A stretch of DNA of 64,000 nt from Lacipirellula parvula. Its GTDB lineage: Bacteria; Planctomycetota; Planctomycetia; Pirellulales; Lacipirellulaceae. The notes below the pieces were generated by a model. That model was given only the letters and a program-made list of their open reading frames with translations. It was not told where the DNA came from and ran no database searches. Where the stretch lies: NCBI RefSeq assembly GCF_009177095.1, contig NZ_AP021861.1, forward strand, positions 2,090,501-2,154,500, in the 5' to 3' direction. The stretch's first letter is position 1. Each line of letters begins with the position of its first letter. Made by a program: the position numbers and the translations under genes. Below, one piece after another: positions 16,251 through 24,329 of the stretch.

Positions 16251-16805
16251 TCACGACGATAACAGATCGGCGCCCGGCGGCTTCGGTGGCAATAGCTCAA
16301 GCAGGACATCCTCGCAGAACGCCTGATACCTTTCAGCGGCCATCTGCCTATTGGCTTCTTTGTTATTCGCAGCCTCTTCAGCCATGCGAATCATCTTGTC
16401 TGCCGAGTCCTGCGGCAACTCTTCGTCGCCTGCCCTTTCAGCGAAGTGAGCAGCTGCGCCCCGCAGCCAGTCGCGGCTCGCGGCAGCATGAGCGGGGTCG
16501 CTTTCTAATCGCATGTAGTTAAGCATGAGCGAGACTACAAAGAACGTGACTGCGAAGTCTTCGACTTCCGCATTCCTGAGCTTGTAGCATCGCTCCCGAA
16601 ACGCCGAATACAAATCCTCTGCTACATCTTCCTCAGTAGGCAGGTCAGTGTCGTATGTGCCGCCAATGGACGACAGCGTTAGCCCAATTAAGTGCTGCCG
16701 TTCCAGTGGATCAACGGCATCAAGCTTGGTAAACAATCGCTCAAGCGAATTGCGACCACCAAACGGCTCGCAGATCAAATACATCACATGATACGGGTGC
16801 ATCAT
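16251..16805 (-). CDS. Unknown helical protein, partner of the trypsin-like protease
   Basis: The 184-residue protein is predicted to be almost entirely helical (LERLFTKLDAVDPLERQHLI, VEDFAVTFFVVSLMLNYMRL, then a charged C-terminal helix). I see no signal peptide, membrane segment or known motif. Its ATG overlaps the stop of the upstream protease gene by 4 bp, so the two form a coupled pair and should be made together. A helical companion next to an intracellular trypsin-like protease may be a substrate, inhibitor, adaptor or effector. Family unknown to me. Confidence 0.55.
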   Translation of the reverse strand: MMHPYHVMYLICEPFGGRNSLERLFTKLDAVDPLERQHLIGLTLSSIGGTYDTDLPTEEDVAEDLYSAFRERCYKLRNAEVEDFAVTFFVVSLMLNYMRLESDPAHAAASRDWLRGAAAHFAERAGDEELPQDSADKMIRMAEEAANNKEANRQMAAERYQAFCEDVLLELLPPKPPGADLLSS

Positions 16806-17812
16806 TTTATATCTTCCGTTGGCAGTTCCAACAGGCGCGGGAAGGCGTCAATCAACTCTTCCCGTAAGTCTTGATAGGTGTCCGCGACGAGCCGCAACCA
16901 ATGAATCACCTGAATTGCCTTAACATGCTCCTGACTCACATTCCACGCTGAGATAATCGCGAATAGGCAGAGATCGTGCGGATACCAGTTGCGGCCTTCA
17001 GCCGACTGACGGCACTGCCAGATTCCGCCGCCACTCATACCGTGCGGTTTGGCCGCGAACTCATCGCGACAAGGATTCTCTGAGTGGATGAACAAGGGTT
17101 CCGAGATGTTGTAGTAGAACATCGCATGAGCTTCTGGGTCTAACGCCTCATCGTCGCGGCCAAGCTGTATACGATGCCACGCGATGGGGTCGATCGGTTC
17201 ACACCCGAGCGAGTTGCCACGGAATCCCACCACGCCGGGCGCGGATGCGAGCCTCATTTGATTAGCGCCGGGATAGCCGATCATCCACGACTTACAGTAA
17301 TGGCGGCCCGATTGCAGGTCCGCGATACGGTCAATACCGATCGGCTCCATTCCGATAAGCCGGGGCGTATCGGTCTCGACTTCGATCAGACCAACGTCGT
17401 GATACTCTGACTTCGCGACGTGGAGAATCTTGGGAGCGCGCTCCACACGATCGGGCGCAATCTTGGTCACGAGTGTGATACGATTGGCACTCTTAGGAAC
17501 CGTGTGTTCCGCCGTGGCAATCAGCAAGCGATTACCAATTTTGACTAGGGTTCCACTCCCCGCGTGGTCTTTCACGCCCTTGTTGTAAACGAACGCCAGC
17601 GATTGATTCGCGAGGTTCTGCGCTGCGGCCGTGCTGAGATTGTGGCCGATGTCGAGCGCCTTGGGGTCTAAGTCCGGGTGGCGTAGTGCGCCGAACGAAG
17701 GCGTCTCAGGACAGCCGGGGCACTGAATCGGGAAAGCTCCGTCCCGTGGGTCTACTTCAAACTCAGTCTTACACCACGGGCATGTAACAGCTTCAAGCAT
17801 CCGTTTTCGCAA
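16802..17812 (-). CDS. Trypsin-like serine protease with N-terminal zinc ribbon
   Basis: The TTG at 17812 is chosen because GGAGGG sits 6 bp upstream; the next ATG (17800) would be too far from it. The 336-residue protein has no signal peptide, so it should act in the cytoplasm. Residues 11-34 form a four-cysteine zinc ribbon (CPWC and CPGC). The protease domain has all three catalytic residues in context: H103 (LLIATAEHTVP), D139 (YHDVGLIEV) and S260 (HGMSGGGIW). The region between D and S is long. Cytoplasmic trypsin-like proteases fused to sensor modules occur in anti-phage systems and in quality control; the zinc ribbon could sense nucleic acid or protein. It is the first gene of a two-gene operon in mobile DNA. 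Confidence 0.75.
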   Translation of the reverse strand: MRKRMLEAVTCPWCKTEFEVDPRDGAFPIQCPGCPETPSFGALRHPDLDPKALDIGHNLSTAAAQNLANQSLAFVYNKGVKDHAGSGTLVKIGNRLLIATAEHTVPKSANRITLVTKIAPDRVERAPKILHVAKSEYHDVGLIEVETDTPRLIGMEPIGIDRIADLQSGRHYCKSWMIGYPGANQMRLASAPGVVGFRGNSLGCEPIDPIAWHRIQLGRDDEALDPEAHAMFYYNISEPLFIHSENPCRDEFAAKPHGMSGGGIWQCRQSAEGRNWYPHDLCLFAIISAWNVSQEHVKAIQVIHWLRLVADTYQDLREELIDAFPRLLELPTEDIK

Positions 17813-17949
17813 GGATCGCCCTCCGAGTTGGCAGGTGATAAATTCCTCGCGGGATTGTAGGCATTAGCTGTGCCGGAATATCCCGATGGCACTTAACTCA
17901 AATGCCTGAAGCCGCTTACGATGTTATTAGACACTCAAGTCATGGCGGC

Positions 17950-18138
17950 TCATGCCATTTTGACATGCGGCTTCCGCCACCAAGAATACAGAGCCCCAAC
18001 CGCCAGCCCCAGTGCGCCGTAGAGCGGCCGCCCGACGCCAATCAGCGCACGTTTCGGGTTTTCTAGGCTCGGCAAGATTTTCCAAACTTTTTCCGTTCTC
18101 GAATTGCAGTCCGCTCGCCTGCAATCGTCGAGATTCAT
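17950..18138 (-). CDS. Possible small membrane protein
   Basis: A 62-codon frame encodes a polar N-terminus followed by one hydrophobic segment (GRPLYGALGLAVGALYSWW) and a basic tail (RKPHVK), the pattern of a single-pass inner-membrane protein with the C-terminus in the cytoplasm. There is no strong ribosome-binding site before the ATG at 18138, and an overlapping alternative frame exists, so this call is weak. Confidence 0.3.
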   Translation of the reverse strand: MNLDDCRRADCNSRTEKVWKILPSLENPKRALIGVGRPLYGALGLAVGALYSWWRKPHVKMA

Positions 18139-18271
18139 AGGCTCAACGCGGTGGCGAGCTAGCTAGTCATGCTAGCTAGGATGTACGCATCTTATTTTGT
18201 TCTTGCTTCGCCGAAAACATGATGCATGATTCAGGTAGTTCGCTACTTACACCTTTCTTGAGGACGCAACC

Positions 18272-18520
18272 ATGACCACCTGCAATCTGATCGAAGCTGC
18301 TGACGAACTGCTTGAGGCTGGGGACGTTGACGCCATTCGCTTCGCCTACGTTTTCGCCCTGCTCAAGTTAGACGCAATGGACCCGCGGAGTGATCGGTTC
18401 GGCGACCGTGTCGAGTCGACCGACAGCGAGCTGCTGACGCTGCTCAGCAGCGAGCCCGACGACTTCACCTTGATGGTGTTCGTTGACCATGTTGAGGAAC
18501 GTCTGCAAATCGCTGCCTAA
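18272..18520 (+). CDS. Small acidic protein of unknown function
   Basis: An 82-residue acidic, helical protein (IEAADELLEAGDVDAIRFAYVF, then SEPDDFTLMVFVDHVEERL). GAGG lies about 9 bp before the ATG at 18272 and a strong intrinsic terminator follows 8 bp after the stop, so this is a self-contained transcription unit. I do not recognise a family. It is followed by a second orphan gene with its own terminator, a layout common in prophage or plasmid-derived accessory DNA. Confidence 0.55.
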   Translation: MTTCNLIEAADELLEAGDVDAIRFAYVFALLKLDAMDPRSDRFGDRVESTDSELLTLLSSEPDDFTLMVFVDHVEERLQIAA

Positions 18521-18528
18521 ACACGTTT

Positions 18529-18558
18529 GGCCCGGCCAGCAACGTCGCTGGCCGGGCC
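18529..18558 (+). terminator. Strong hairpin terminator
   Basis: A perfect 12-bp stem, GGCCCGGCCAGC (18529-18540) with its complement (18547-18558), closes a 6-nt loop and is followed by CTTGTCTTT. It separates the two small plus-strand genes. Confidence 0.75.
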
Positions 18559-18579
18559 CTTGTCTTTGGAGTCTCTTCT

Positions 18580-19065
18580 ATGCTGTACAACATGAGTGAC
18601 AACGAACTGGTCGCCGCTGAACGCGAGGGCAACGAGCGAGCTGGAATCGAGCTGGCAATCCGCCATCGTGCGGCCCTGCTCAAGTCGATCGGCAGGCGGA
18701 TTGGGTTCGGTGAAGCCGCCGAGCGTGTCACTGACGCTGCGTTTGGCAGCGCCCGCGAGCACTTCGACCCGGCGGACGATGCCTACTTCTCTTGCTTGCT
18801 GCGGTTCGCCTATAAGCATTCAGCGGACTTAATGCCGCCGATTATCAAGATCGCGGAAAAATACAGCGTCCCGGGTTACGACACCCGCGACGCCGCAATG
18901 AGCGCCACTCTCAAGGCAAAGCTTCTGCAAACGCCGGAGGGCCGCGACAGCGTCGCCAAGTGGAAGACAGACGATGACCACCCGTTGCGGGAGCTGCTCG
19001 CTGCGATCAACGCCAACGATGATCCGGCCGAGCTTAGGCTGGTCGCTAACTACCTAGCTGCATAA
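18580..19065 (+). CDS. Unknown protein with a sigma-region-2-like helical start
   Basis: The 161-residue protein starts MLYNMSDNELVAAEREGNERAGIELAIR, and its first 90 residues have the helix spacing of an ECF sigma factor region 2 (LVAAEREG, then a helix pair and YFSCLLRFAYKHSADL). There is no recognisable region 4 helix-turn-helix, so if it derives from a sigma factor it has lost promoter -35 recognition. The rest is charged and helical. It could be an anti-sigma-like decoy, a phage regulator or simply an unrelated helical protein. It is framed by two strong terminators, so it is transcribed independently. Confidence 0.5.
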   Translation: MLYNMSDNELVAAEREGNERAGIELAIRHRAALLKSIGRRIGFGEAAERVTDAAFGSAREHFDPADDAYFSCLLRFAYKHSADLMPPIIKIAEKYSVPGYDTRDAAMSATLKAKLLQTPEGRDSVAKWKTDDDHPLRELLAAINANDDPAELRLVANYLAA

Positions 19066-19070
19066 ATAAA

Positions 19071-19105
19071 AAGGGCCGGTAGCGGATAATCCGCTACCGG
19101 CCCTT
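19071..19105. terminator. Perfect 16-bp hairpin, bidirectional terminator
   Basis: AAGGGCCGGTAGCGGA (19071-19086) and its exact complement (19090-19105) enclose a 3-nt loop. A-rich sequence on the left (AATAAAA) supplies a T-run for the minus strand, so it may stop transcription from both sides. Confidence 0.75.
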
Positions 19106-19406
19106 AGTCGTTTATCGAATTCGGTTTGTGCCCTGCCGCTGGGTGCGGTTGATCAATCGAACGATCTCTTTGCCCGTGGCGGACGGGTCTCAGCGTAGCT
19201 CGTCGCGCTGGACCAAGCGTCACGCCAAGTCAGGGGCGGACGCCGGGGGACCGCGCCGAAAAACGGGGACCCGTGGTCGTTCCGGAGGATAACATCTCGA
19301 TCCATGTTGTTTTAGCGCAGCGTTTGCGCAGTTGAGCTTTCTGAGAGAGTGGCGCAGAGGTGCGAGAGGAGACGCCCGGCTCACGCAGAGCCCGGGCGTG
19401 TGGATA
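19106..19406. other. Non-coding gap of about 300 bp
   Basis: Nothing supported is visible between the terminator and the end of the minus-strand scaffold-like gene: no good frame, ribosome-binding site or obvious structural RNA. The sequence is GC-rich with purine-rich patches (GGGGCGGACGCCGGGGGACC). Confidence 0.3.
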
Positions 19407-20087
19407 CTAGAGATCGAGCTTAGAGCGGTTGGTTTTCCACAACCTCATGAATTCGTCAGTGCTGATTGTGGTAACGTCGACCTTACCGTTTTTGTTGGTG
19501 GGCAAGGCGGCTTTGCTAGCCACGAAGTCCGCAAAGAGTCCACCCCAGCGATCAGGTTGAGCTTTCATGCGTTTGACCGCATCGATAGGCGATACGCGTT
19601 CGACGATGTCGTTGCCGTCCTCGTCTTTTCCAGCGACTTCCACGACGACATTGCCTTCAGGCGTCAACGTCGTGCGCTCACGCAGGACTTGCGACAAAAT
19701 GGAAGGATTGAACGCGCCACCAGCGACTGCTGCTTCGCTTAGCGCGACAGCGATCGTTGATTCGCGCTGCTTCGCCTCGGCTTCGTCTGCACGCTTTCGG
19801 AGCGTGGTCAGTTCCTTCTGCAGCTTCTTTTTTTCGATGGCTTCATTTTCTTCTTTCGATCGAAGCTGACGGCGAGTCTCTTCGAGCGATTCTCGCAACT
19901 GTTCACGCTCTGCTTCTGTAAGGCTCTTGCTCTCTGATAGCTCAGCGAGCTGACGCTCAGTGTTCGCAAGCTGCGAACGCAGCCCTCGCTTGTCCTCGGC
20001 GAGAAGCGAATTCAGCTTTTCCTGCTGAGCGGGCGTGAACTCAACGTCGTCGCCGAAGCAAACAATAGACGGTACGGAACGATACAT
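19407..20087 (-). CDS. Phage scaffold-like coiled-coil protein
   Basis: I place the start at the ATG at 20087, which has AGAGGA about 8 bp upstream, giving 226 residues; the longer frame is unlikely. The sequence begins FTPAQQEKLNSLLAEDKRGL, then a long charged coiled coil (residues about 35-110, LANTERQLAELSESKSLTEAE and RQLRSKEENEAIEKKKLQ) and a globular C-terminal part (VLRERTTLTPEGNVVVEV to WGGLFADFV). The FTPEQQ start, early coiled coil and length fit phage or prophage scaffolding proteins of the GP20/DUF4355 kind, which guide capsid assembly. No capsid, portal or terminase gene is visible nearby, so it is probably a remnant of a virion module. Confidence 0.5.
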   Translation of the reverse strand: MYRSVPSIVCFGDDVEFTPAQQEKLNSLLAEDKRGLRSQLANTERQLAELSESKSLTEAEREQLRESLEETRRQLRSKEENEAIEKKKLQKELTTLRKRADEAEAKQRESTIAVALSEAAVAGGAFNPSILSQVLRERTTLTPEGNVVVEVAGKDEDGNDIVERVSPIDAVKRMKAQPDRWGGLFADFVASKAALPTNKNGKVDVTTISTDEFMRLWKTNRSKLDL

Positions 20088-20227
20088 AAATAAATCCTCT
20101 GTGCCCCCAAAACGGTTGATCGCGCAGACCTGGGGTGCGGTCGTCGCGATGAGAAAACAGAAGAGGGCGGCGACGGAGTAAGAAAATCCGTCGCCGCCGC
20201 AGCTCGACACCCACCCTGTAGGCGGAG

Positions 20228-20638
20228 TTAAGATGGAAGCTTGTAGATTTCTGACAGAGTCAGATCGCGCGGGAGTAAGATTTGCGCATCTAGATCGAGG
20301 ATCAACGACATTACGCTAATGAACCGCGACCTTGGTCCAGACAAATTGCCCACATAGAGTGAATCGATTTGATCGGGACGCGCGCCGAGCGTTGCGGCCG
20401 GACCGATCGGGAAGCCGGCCTTGATCAGAGTGCGTTCGATGCGACGACTCTGGAGCCAAAAAAGAACCTTCTCTTCGTCGCCGAGCCGCGCTAGGAACTG
20501 TTCGACCAAGAATGAGTACGGAGAGATCGCGCCGGAGACCTCGACGTACCCTGCGGCGTCGATGAAGTCGAAGAGATCGCTAATCGAATGTTCTCCACGC
20601 GATGCCGGGAATGATCTTCCTGTTGCCTGTGGCGGCAA
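20228..20638 (-). CDS. Unknown protein of a phage-like minus-strand cluster
   Basis: The 136-residue protein contains ISDLFDFIDAAGYVEVSGAIS and FLARLGDEEKVLFWLQSRRIERTLIKAG, a mix of helices and a hydrophobic middle, and ends with FISVMSLILDLDAQILL. No family recognised. Its start lies inside the end of the upstream gene by about 59 bp, which is a long overlap and suggests that one of the two starts is different from the one given here. It precedes the scaffold-like gene in the same direction. Confidence 0.4.
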   Translation of the reverse strand: MPPQATGRSFPASRGEHSISDLFDFIDAAGYVEVSGAISPYSFLVEQFLARLGDEEKVLFWLQSRRIERTLIKAGFPIGPAATLGARPDQIDSLYVGNLSGPRSRFISVMSLILDLDAQILLPRDLTLSEIYKLPS

Positions 20639-20960
20639 CGGTCCGATGCTCAGTCGGAAGGGCGCGAGTCACCGCCGCACGGGTCCATCGATACTGCAAA
20701 TGCTTTGGCGCGAAGTGCTGAAAGCGGCGGAAGAAATCCGCGAACGGAATCCCATCTTCGCCCAGCACGCAATGCAGCGAGACGAACTCTCGCATCGCAT
20801 TGCTGCGATCGATTGCCTCTGCCGCCCGCCTAATCGTGGCAGCGGTGCGCACCGCATCGTGTCGTGAGAGGCCATGCTCCGCTAAGTAGATAGCCGCATC
20901 ATCTTCGCAAGCGGGCTGGGGGAGAAGAAATCCACGGTGAGGGCAATAGGTGATCTGCAT
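20580..20960 (-). CDS. Unknown protein of a phage-like minus-strand cluster
   Basis: The start at the ATG at 20960 gives 126 residues; the reading frame is open further upstream, but MQITYCPHRGFLLPQPACEDD looks like a natural N-terminus. The body is helical (AAIYLAEHGLSRHDAVRTAATI, then FADFFRRFQHFAPKHL), with histidines and basic residues suggesting nucleic-acid contact. No known family. It overlaps the downstream gene and belongs to the same minus-strand group as the scaffold-like protein. Confidence 0.45.
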   Translation of the reverse strand: MQITYCPHRGFLLPQPACEDDAAIYLAEHGLSRHDAVRTAATIRRAAEAIDRSNAMREFVSLHCVLGEDGIPFADFFRRFQHFAPKHLQYRWTRAAVTRALPTEHRTVAATGNRKIIPGIAWRTFD

Positions 20961-21130
20961 AGCGACCTTTCTGGGTGCGACCACTAAGAAAAATAATGCC
21001 GACGGCGGCAACAGCACGCGGGTCGCAAGCGCACGCTGTAGATGCGAGCCGCCGTCGGCAAAGATTGAGAAAGCCGAGGGCGCAGCACGGCGGACCATGC
21101 TGCACACGAGAAGTGCCCTCGGCCGCGGAT

Positions 21131-21361
21131 TTAGGTGGGGACTTCCGACGAAGTCAACGAGAGGCCGAATACAGCGATTCGGCGATCGACGAGCCCAAGC
21201 TCGTAACCACGTCGAGTCAGCTCGGAGACGATTCTGGTGCGGGTCCAGGCTGGGCGGTCAGCAGGCAGGATGGCCTGTTGTAGCTTTCGCACGAAGGCCT
21301 TTAGCCGAATGGAATCGGACGGAGAGGCGACGCACTGCGTCGCCAAGAAATCATCGAACAC
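21131..21361 (-). CDS. Small protein with winged-helix-like end
   Basis: The 76-residue frame encodes SDSIRLKAFVRKLQQAILPA followed by TRTRIVSELTRRGYELGLVDRRIAV, the second part having a helix-turn-helix rhythm that could bind DNA. It is on the minus strand like the three genes to its left. There is no clear ribosome-binding site, and an overlapping frame on the same strand (to 21711) is less convincing. Perhaps a small regulator of the phage-like cluster. Confidence 0.4.
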   Translation of the reverse strand: MFDDFLATQCVASPSDSIRLKAFVRKLQQAILPADRPAWTRTRIVSELTRRGYELGLVDRRIAVFGLSLTSSEVPT

Positions 21362-21717
21362 TGAAGAAATACCTGTGGGATGCGACCACGGTAGGATGGG
21401 TGCAGGCCTCTATGCAGACGACTGAGAGCGTCCATCGGGCCTTCGAGCTTAGCGAGCTTCCGCCGGTGGTCGACCCGCGCGAGCAGGAAGGAGCGGACCT
21501 CCTCCTGGTTCTTGGTACTGACCCCGCCGCAGCCGCGGCAGAAATCGGAGCCGTGCTCCTGGCGATTAGGGCATTGGCCGTGCTTCCCGGTGCCCTGGCC
21601 AGGAGGAACTCGATCCATTCGGGCGCTCGCGGGAGACAAGTCTTGACATAGATAGACTAGGGGCGTTTTGGCGATTATTTCAGAAATCGAGAACTTTTGT
21701 CCGTAATACACGTCCGG

Positions 21718-22025
21718 GAGTTACCGAGTTACTCAGCGAAAACGGTGCTGAGTAACTCGATTTCACGCACACGCCCACAGCAGAAACGCGTAAAACCCTT
21801 ATTTATTTAGAAGATAGATAAATAGAAGCAAGAAAATATCATAAGCAGTTACCGAGTTACCGAGTTACTCACCACTTCACGTATAGGAGAGTGAATTATT
21901 TTTTCCTATATAGCGATGTGGGGCCGAGTAACTCAGTAACTCAGTAACTTTTCAGATTCTTCTCGGATTTTCTCGATTAAGCTGGCCCTCGCCACCCGTT
22001 AGGGCTGAGTAACTCAGTAACTTTG
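21718..22025. repeat. Iteron-like array of GAGTTACY octamers on both strands around AT-rich DNA
   Basis: The octamer GAGTTAC(C/T) or its complement recurs in four blocks. Block 1 (21718-21759) contains a perfect 13-bp inverted repeat CGAGTTACTCAGC, 9-nt spacer, and its complement. Block 2 (21847-21873) has three direct copies at 8-bp spacing. Block 3 (21924-21950) has three copies in the other orientation. Block 4 (22003-22025) has two more in that orientation. Between blocks 1 and 2 lies an AT-rich stretch (about 21790-21850). Phased direct repeats flanking an easily melted tract are the hallmark of a replication origin or of a multi-site recombinase or regulator target. No Rep gene is recognised next to it. 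Confidence 0.65.
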
Positions 22026-22679
22026 TAGTGCTGAACTTCGCGCCACAGGCCAAAATAGGCCCTGAGAGAAAACCGCCTCTCAGGAGCCGCACCCGCGCCT
22101 CGCATCGCACGAGCGGCCCTCGTAGGCGTCATGGTGGCATTCTGCGACTCAGAGGATCATGTCGTCATCAATAAAGCGATCGCCGCGTGGGCTGGTGACG
22201 ACGGACGCGGCGATCGCCAACTCCACGACTGAGCGACGCGTTAGCGGGTTCGTAAGCACCGCCTTAAGAGTGACGAGGTTGGCTCGCGCGAAAGCGACAG
22301 CCAAGTCGGTATTCCTTCGCTCATTCACGGCGCGCCGAACGTCACATCACGGCGCCAATTTCCGACGCACTGCGCGAATGCACCACTCTCGCGCGGTTGT
22401 GCGCGGTTGACTCAAACCGAAGGTTTAAGCCGCTATCGCTCCGCCGCCCAATCGACCAGCCGCTCTCATCGCTCAGCTCGGCATCGGCGCCTCGACCGTC
22501 GCAGACCGCCATCGGACGATGGTCGTGCCGACGCTGGCGCCAATCGTGGTCAACGCGGCAACTCCGATCGTGGCGCCGATATCGTACCGATGACTCCTGT
22601 ATCGCGACAATTCTCTCGTTACATCGCTTCAACGTTCGTTGATGCGATGTAAAATTGAGTATCACCAAGGGGAGGTAAC
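22026..22679. other. Intergenic region before the serine recombinase
   Basis: Several short frames exist on both strands (for example a plus-strand one from 22159 and a minus-strand one from 22668), but none has a ribosome-binding site or a recognisable sequence. I do not call a gene here. The 40 bp before 22680 carry the recombinase leader, with GGGGAGG as ribosome-binding site. Confidence 0.3.
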
Positions 22680-23324
22680 ATGAAGATCATCGTCTATTGC
22701 CGTGTTAGTACCCGCAAGCAGGAAGCCTCAGGCCTCGGTCTGGAGGCTCAGCAAGCCGCTGTCGTTGCTTACGCTCAGTCCAACGCGGCAACCATCGCGT
22801 CAGAGTTCATCGAAGTAGAAACTGGCAAGCGAGCCGATCGACCCGAGCTGGCCCGAGCTATTGCCGCGTGTCGCCGCCAACGAGCGACGCTTGTGATTGC
22901 TAAGCTCGATCGACTGGCGAGAAACGTCGCGTTCGTGGCGAATCTGATGGAGGCACGTGTGTCCTTCGTCTGCTGCGACAATCCGAATGCTACGCCTTTA
23001 ACGATTCATATCCTCAGCGCTGTGGCCGAAGACGAGGCCAAACGTATCAGCCAGCGGACCAAGGACGCGCTGGCCCGAGCTAAGGCCAGAGGAACAGTGC
23101 TCGGCAAACCTGCCAACCTGAATGGGATCGCACGGTGCAAGGGAACGGCGGCCAACATACAGGCAGCTCAAAGGCACGCAAGTCTAGCTCTACCTCTCGC
23201 ACGTAAACTCCGTGACGCAGGTGAGACGCTCGCAGCGATTGCGAATCGATTGACGGATGATGGTATCCTCACACGCACAGGCAGAGCGTGGAGTGCGACG
23301 AGCGTGATGAGGTTGCTTGCGTGA
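22680..23324 (+). CDS. Serine recombinase (resolvase/invertase family)
   Basis: The 214-residue protein starts MKIIVYCRVSTRKQ, where S10 in the YxRVST motif is the nucleophile that attacks DNA. The arginines of the catalytic pocket are in KLDRLARNVAFV (about residues 78-90), and a long E-helix (ILSAVAEDEAKRISQRTKDAL) follows. The C-terminal 80 residues (NRLTDDGILTRTGRAWSATSV) form a helix-turn-helix DNA-binding domain. Its size fits resolvases and invertases rather than large phage integrases. A clean GGGGAGGTAAC leader precedes it. It probably catalyses resolution or inversion within the element; its target sites may lie in the nearby repeat array. Confidence 0.85.
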   Translation: MKIIVYCRVSTRKQEASGLGLEAQQAAVVAYAQSNAATIASEFIEVETGKRADRPELARAIAACRRQRATLVIAKLDRLARNVAFVANLMEARVSFVCCDNPNATPLTIHILSAVAEDEAKRISQRTKDALARAKARGTVLGKPANLNGIARCKGTAANIQAAQRHASLALPLARKLRDAGETLAAIANRLTDDGILTRTGRAWSATSVMRLLA

Positions 23325-23526
23325 CGGGAGGGGGTGGGGTCAAATTAGACAACGACAACCGAATAGTAAAGGCCCGCTTTCGCCCAGCCCCTTCCTCGCT
23401 GATTGCGCAACTTCCCAGAGCACTGACGCGTCAAATGACGATGGGTTCTCCCACCCATCTGCTCGCCATCGAGTAAGCCATCATCGTTTGCAATGCTTTC
23501 GTCGAAGCGGCGTGGCGCACGGTCCA

Positions 23527-24231
23527 TTAGCCCCCCAACGGCCCGAGTAAGTTGTTATATTGCCGTTGGATCGTGCGAAAACACTCGCATGACGCGGATT
23601 TCAGGCCAGCAGCGTTGATGATCCGCATACTCCTACGGCCGCGGTGGATCAGTCCGCGTTGCTGCAACCCTGCGGACGCTTCAGTGATTCCCGCTCGCCG
23701 AACGCCCAGCATCTCAGCGATGAACTCGTGCGTTATTTCAAAGTCATCTGACTGCATGCGATCGCGACACTCCAGCAGCCAACGCGCCAATCGCTGTTCG
23801 ATGGTGTGGAGGCGATTACACGCCACGTTCTGCGAGAGCTGGGCGATATAAGCCTCAGTGTATTTGAGCATGATATTCCGCACCGCTTTGTCATTGTCAA
23901 ACTCTGCCAGCAGACGCTGGGCGTCGATGACAATGGCAGTTCCCGCGAGTTGGCAGATGTACATCGTCTGAGTGGTCTCATGTCCTCCCATGAAGGCGTT
24001 GAGTCCCACCATTTCCCGGCTTCCGACGATTGCCACCTCGACCGTCTGCAACTCCATCATCGTTATAGTGACGGATATCAGGCAATCCAACGGGAAGTAA
24101 GCCTTTAGTATCTCTGCGCCAGGCTGTTGGAGAATCTCACCGTGCGCAAGTTTTAACGTACGCGCGGTATCTGTCAGTCGAGTACGAGCGACGCCGGGCA
24201 AAGCGGCCAGCAATTGATTGTCTGGGGCCAT
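23527..24231 (-). CDS. Crp/Fnr-family transcription regulator
   Basis: The 234-residue protein has an N-terminal cyclic-nucleotide-binding-type beta roll (residues 20-130, AHGEILQQPGAEILKAYFPLDC), a dimerisation helix (LSQNVACNRLHTIEQRLARWLL) and a C-terminal winged helix (FEITHEFIAEMLGVRRAGITEASAGLQ), as in the Crp/Fnr superfamily. The N-terminal part lacks the four cysteines of Fnr, so it does not bind an oxygen-sensing cluster; the effector may be a nucleotide, haem or redox signal. It is divergent from the gene at 24407 across a 175-bp region that holds a perfect palindrome. It is the most likely local regulator of the stress genes to its right. Confidence 0.8.
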   Translation of the reverse strand: MAPDNQLLAALPGVARTRLTDTARTLKLAHGEILQQPGAEILKAYFPLDCLISVTITMMELQTVEVAIVGSREMVGLNAFMGGHETTQTMYICQLAGTAIVIDAQRLLAEFDNDKAVRNIMLKYTEAYIAQLSQNVACNRLHTIEQRLARWLLECRDRMQSDDFEITHEFIAEMLGVRRAGITEASAGLQQRGLIHRGRRSMRIINAAGLKSASCECFRTIQRQYNNLLGPLGG

Positions 24232-24329
24232 CGAAGTGTCTTGAGGTGTGTGACCGCGTGATCAAACTACGTCTTCTTACGAATGTAACGTCACGCGCGA
24301 TGAACAGGAGGCTCTGGCATTGCGTTTCC

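Noticed and set aside
21718-22025. Could the octamer array be a CRISPR array
   Set aside because: The unit is 8 bp, copies occur in both orientations and no unique spacers of constant length separate them, so it does not fit CRISPR.
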